Part shown: piece after piece, positions 62,202 to 64,000 of the stretch
Numbering within the stretch: position 1 is the first letter of the stretch
Layout: every line of letters begins with the position of its first letter
Origin: Massilia pinisoli
GTDB taxonomy: Bacteria; Pseudomonadota; Gammaproteobacteria; Burkholderiales; Burkholderiaceae_D
Length of the DNA stretch: 64,000 nt
NCBI RefSeq assembly: GCF_024753285.1
Contig: NZ_JANUGW010000024.1
Location: forward strand, 1-64,000
Direction: 5' to 3'
The notes under the pieces: model-generated
Told to the model about the DNA's origin: nothing
What the model saw: only the letters and a program-made list of their open reading frames with translations
Databases searched by the model: none
Translations under genes and position numbers: made by a program

Positions 62202-64000
62202 GTGACAAATGACATCGATAACAATAGCGCGATCGCGGCCGAGCCCTGGCGCATCCGCGAGGACGCGCTGGAGCCTGCGCGCGCGTTCCTGCACGAGACC
62301 CTGTTCACGTTGGGGAATGGCTGGATCGGCATGCGCGGCACGCCGGACGAGGGGACCGTCGGCGCTGCGGGCCAGACACTGGAAGGCACGTACCTGAACG
62401 GCTTCCACGACACGGAATCGATCCGCTATCCCGAGAACGCATACGGCCTCGCGCGCGTGAACGAATTCATGCTGAACGTGCCGAACGCGAAGCGCGTGGC
62501 GGCCGTCGTCGATGGCGAACGCTTTGCACTGGACACCGGCCGCGTGCTCGCGTGGGAGCGCACGCTGGACTTCCGCACGGGCCTCCTCGTGCGCACGGTG
62601 GAGTGGGAGACCGCTACCTGCAAGCGCCTGCGCATCGCGAGCCGCCGCCTGGTATCCCTCACGCGCAAGCACGTGGCCGCGATCGAATACGCCGTCACGC
62701 CGCTGAATTTTTCGGGCGCGGTACGTATCGTTGCGGACGTCGATGCCGACGTGACGAACCTGCAGGCCGGCGACGATCCGCGCGTCGGGTCCGCGCTGAC
62801 CGGGCCATCGTTGATCGACGTGGCGCGCGAGGTCGGCGCGCAGGACGTGCTGCTGTTGCAGAAGACGCGCCACAGCGGCTTCACATTGGCGACGGCCACG
62901 GCATCCGTGCCGTCCGCAGCAAGCGCCGTGCGCGTGGAACCGGTCGCACTGGGCCAGGCGTTCGAGGCCGACGTCGCGCAGGGCACCACGTTCACCGTGC
63001 ACAAATACGTGGCGTACGCGAGCTCGCGCGACATGGGTGACGATGCCGTCGGCCCTCACGCGCGCGCCGAAGTGGCCGCCGCCCGCGATGCAGGCTTCGA
63101 CGCGCTCGCAGCGGAGCAGGCCTCGTATCTCGCGCGCTTCTGGGACGAGGCGAACGTCGCCATCGCCGGCGACGACGCGCTGCAGCAGGGCGTGCGCTTC
63201 AATCAGTTCCACCTGCTGCAATCCGTCGGCCGCGACGGCAAGACGAATATCGCCGCGAAGGGCGTGACGGGCGAGGGCTATGAAGGCCACTATTTCTGGG
63301 ACACGGAAATCTATGTGTTCCCGTTCTTCCTGTACTCGCGCCCCGAGATCGCGCGCGCGCTGCTGCAGTACCGCTACAACGGCTTGCCGAAGGCGCGCGA
63401 GCGGGCGCGCCAGATGGCGCACGACAAGGGCGCGCTCTACCCGTGGCGCACGATCGCGGGCGAGGAGTGCTCCGCCTACTTCCCGGCCGGCACGGCGCAA
63501 TACCACATCAATGCGGACGTCGCGTACTCGATCCGCCTGTACCTGCTCGCGACGGGCGACTTCGACTTCATAGCGGAGCAGGGCGCCGAGATCGTGCTGG
63601 AGACGGCGCGCATCTGGACCGGGATCGGCAGCTACGATCGCAAGGGACGCTTCTGCATCAACGAGGTGACGGGCCCGGACGAATACACGGCCCTCGTCAA
63701 CAACAACTATTACACGAACGCGATGGCGCGCATGCACATGACGTTCGCGGCCGACGTCGCCGAGCGCCTGCGCAGCGAGCGGCCCGCCGACTATGCGCGC
63801 GTCGCGCACGCCATCGGCCTGGACGACGCCGAGATCCGCGCGTGGCGCGCAGCGAGTGCCGCGATGTTCCTGCCGTACGACGACGATCTCGGCATCCACG
63901 AACAGGACGACAGCTTCCTGTCCAAGAAAGTGTGGGACTTCGCGAACACGCCGAAGGAGAACTATCCGCTGCTGCTCAACTACCACCCGCTCGTCATCTA
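62202..64000 (+). CDS. Glycoside hydrolase family 65 disaccharide phosphorylase (partial, runs off window)
   Basis: At least 599 residues; the 3' end is outside the window. The start is GTG with GAGGAAA upstream. The N-terminal beta-sandwich domain opens HETLFTLGNGWIGMRGTPDE, the GH65 signature. The (alpha/alpha)6 catalytic barrel contains GEGYEGHYFWDTEIYVFPFF and VTGPDEYTALVNNNYYTN, with general acid Glu494. GH65 enzymes split maltose, kojibiose, nigerose or trehalose with phosphate into beta-glucose 1-phosphate and a sugar; the exact substrate cannot be read. A beta-phosphoglucomutase gene is expected just downstream. An operator-like site overlaps codons 3-8. Confidence 0.92.
   Translation, partial: MTNDIDNNSAIAAEPWRIREDALEPARAFLHETLFTLGNGWIGMRGTPDEGTVGAAGQTLEGTYLNGFHDTESIRYPENAYGLARVNEFMLNVPNAKRVAAVVDGERFALDTGRVLAWERTLDFRTGLLVRTVEWETATCKRLRIASRRLVSLTRKHVAAIEYAVTPLNFSGAVRIVADVDADVTNLQAGDDPRVGSALTGPSLIDVAREVGAQDVLLLQKTRHSGFTLATATASVPSAASAVRVEPVALGQAFEADVAQGTTFTVHKYVAYASSRDMGDDAVGPHARAEVAAARDAGFDALAAEQASYLARFWDEANVAIAGDDALQQGVRFNQFHLLQSVGRDGKTNIAAKGVTGEGYEGHYFWDTEIYVFPFFLYSRPEIARALLQYRYNGLPKARERARQMAHDKGALYPWRTIAGEECSAYFPAGTAQYHINADVAYSIRLYLLATGDFDFIAEQGAEIVLETARIWTGIGSYDRKGRFCINEVTGPDEYTALVNNNYYTNAMARMHMTFAADVAERLRSERPADYARVAHAIGLDDAEIRAWRAASAAMFLPYDDDLGIHEQDDSFLSKKVWDFANTPKENYPLLLNYHPLVI
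62210..62223. promoter_or_regulatory. Operator-like site at the start of the GH65 gene
   Basis: TGACATCGATAACA matches the left half and core of the 61005-61024 palindrome (TGACATCGATGTCA), differing at two positions in the right half. It lies inside the first codons of the GH65 gene, where a repressor could act as a roadblock. Confidence 0.4.

Noticed and set aside
61071..63986. A 971-codon minus-strand frame across lacI and GH65
   Set aside because: Crosses two well-supported plus-strand genes and shows only shadow composition.
1..64000. CRISPR array, rRNA operon or prophage
   Set aside because: No regularly spaced direct repeats, no rRNA sequence and no phage structural or integrase genes were recognised in the window.

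Overview
The window is GC-rich (about two-thirds G+C by eye), densely coded DNA from a Gram-negative bacterium. Protein families, gene style and small-gene content fit a beta-proteobacterium of the Oxalobacteraceae (Massilia/Telluria/Duganella group). Supporting signs are the subfamily I.2 lipase with its Lif foldase, many c-di-GMP proteins, large TonB-dependent sugar receptors and ECF sigma factors with SnoaL tails. The assignment is inference from content; no rRNA or housekeeping marker is present to prove it.

Layout. 1-234 is the tail of an ISL3-type transposase, abutting a KTSC-domain gene (243-563, minus). 723-2593 is a lipase and its membrane foldase, followed by a double-hairpin REP-like element (2601-2678). 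2732-5437 (minus) encodes an unusual polysaccharide deacetylase / caspase / TPR fusion. A tRNA-Ser(GGA) lies at 5659-5749. 5801-11509 (minus) is a 1,902-residue alpha-2-macroglobulin with an intact thioester, preceded by a tiny secreted ORF. 11788-16291 holds an ECF sigma factor, an AraC regulator, an FAD monooxygenase and an HDOD protein. 16395-19757 is a tight three-gene unit (secreted SnoaL-like protein, cupredoxin-like protein, membrane GGDEF-EAL protein), facing a PAS-only membrane protein. 20981-31781 mixes a GntP permease, an ECF sigma/ABM pair, a GNAT enzyme, hydrolases, a pilin, a hybrid histidine kinase, a GlxA-type regulator, an MBL hydrolase and an inositol-phosphatase family enzyme.

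31759-35569 (minus) is a three-subunit molybdenum hydroxylase operon of the PaoABC type. 37749-46529 (minus) is a complete high-affinity potassium operon (kdpFABCDE) that begins with two unexpected genes: a ParA-like protein without a P-loop and a 30-residue membrane peptide. The low-affinity transporter kup is divergent from it, so the two potassium systems share one 227 bp control region. GGDEF proteins stand on both sides of the potassium block (35915 and 48729).

48729-54399 carries a diguanylate cyclase, an unknown protein, a LysR regulator divergent from an NmrA/DUF1857 pair, and a prohibitin-like SPFH protein. 54854-64000 is a carbohydrate-uptake locus: two TonB-dependent receptors, a LacI-family repressor and a GH65 disaccharide phosphorylase that runs off the window. 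ATCGAT-centred operator-like sites, including a perfect 20 bp palindrome at 61005-61024, tie this locus together and suggest that LacI controls receptor, regulator and phosphorylase.
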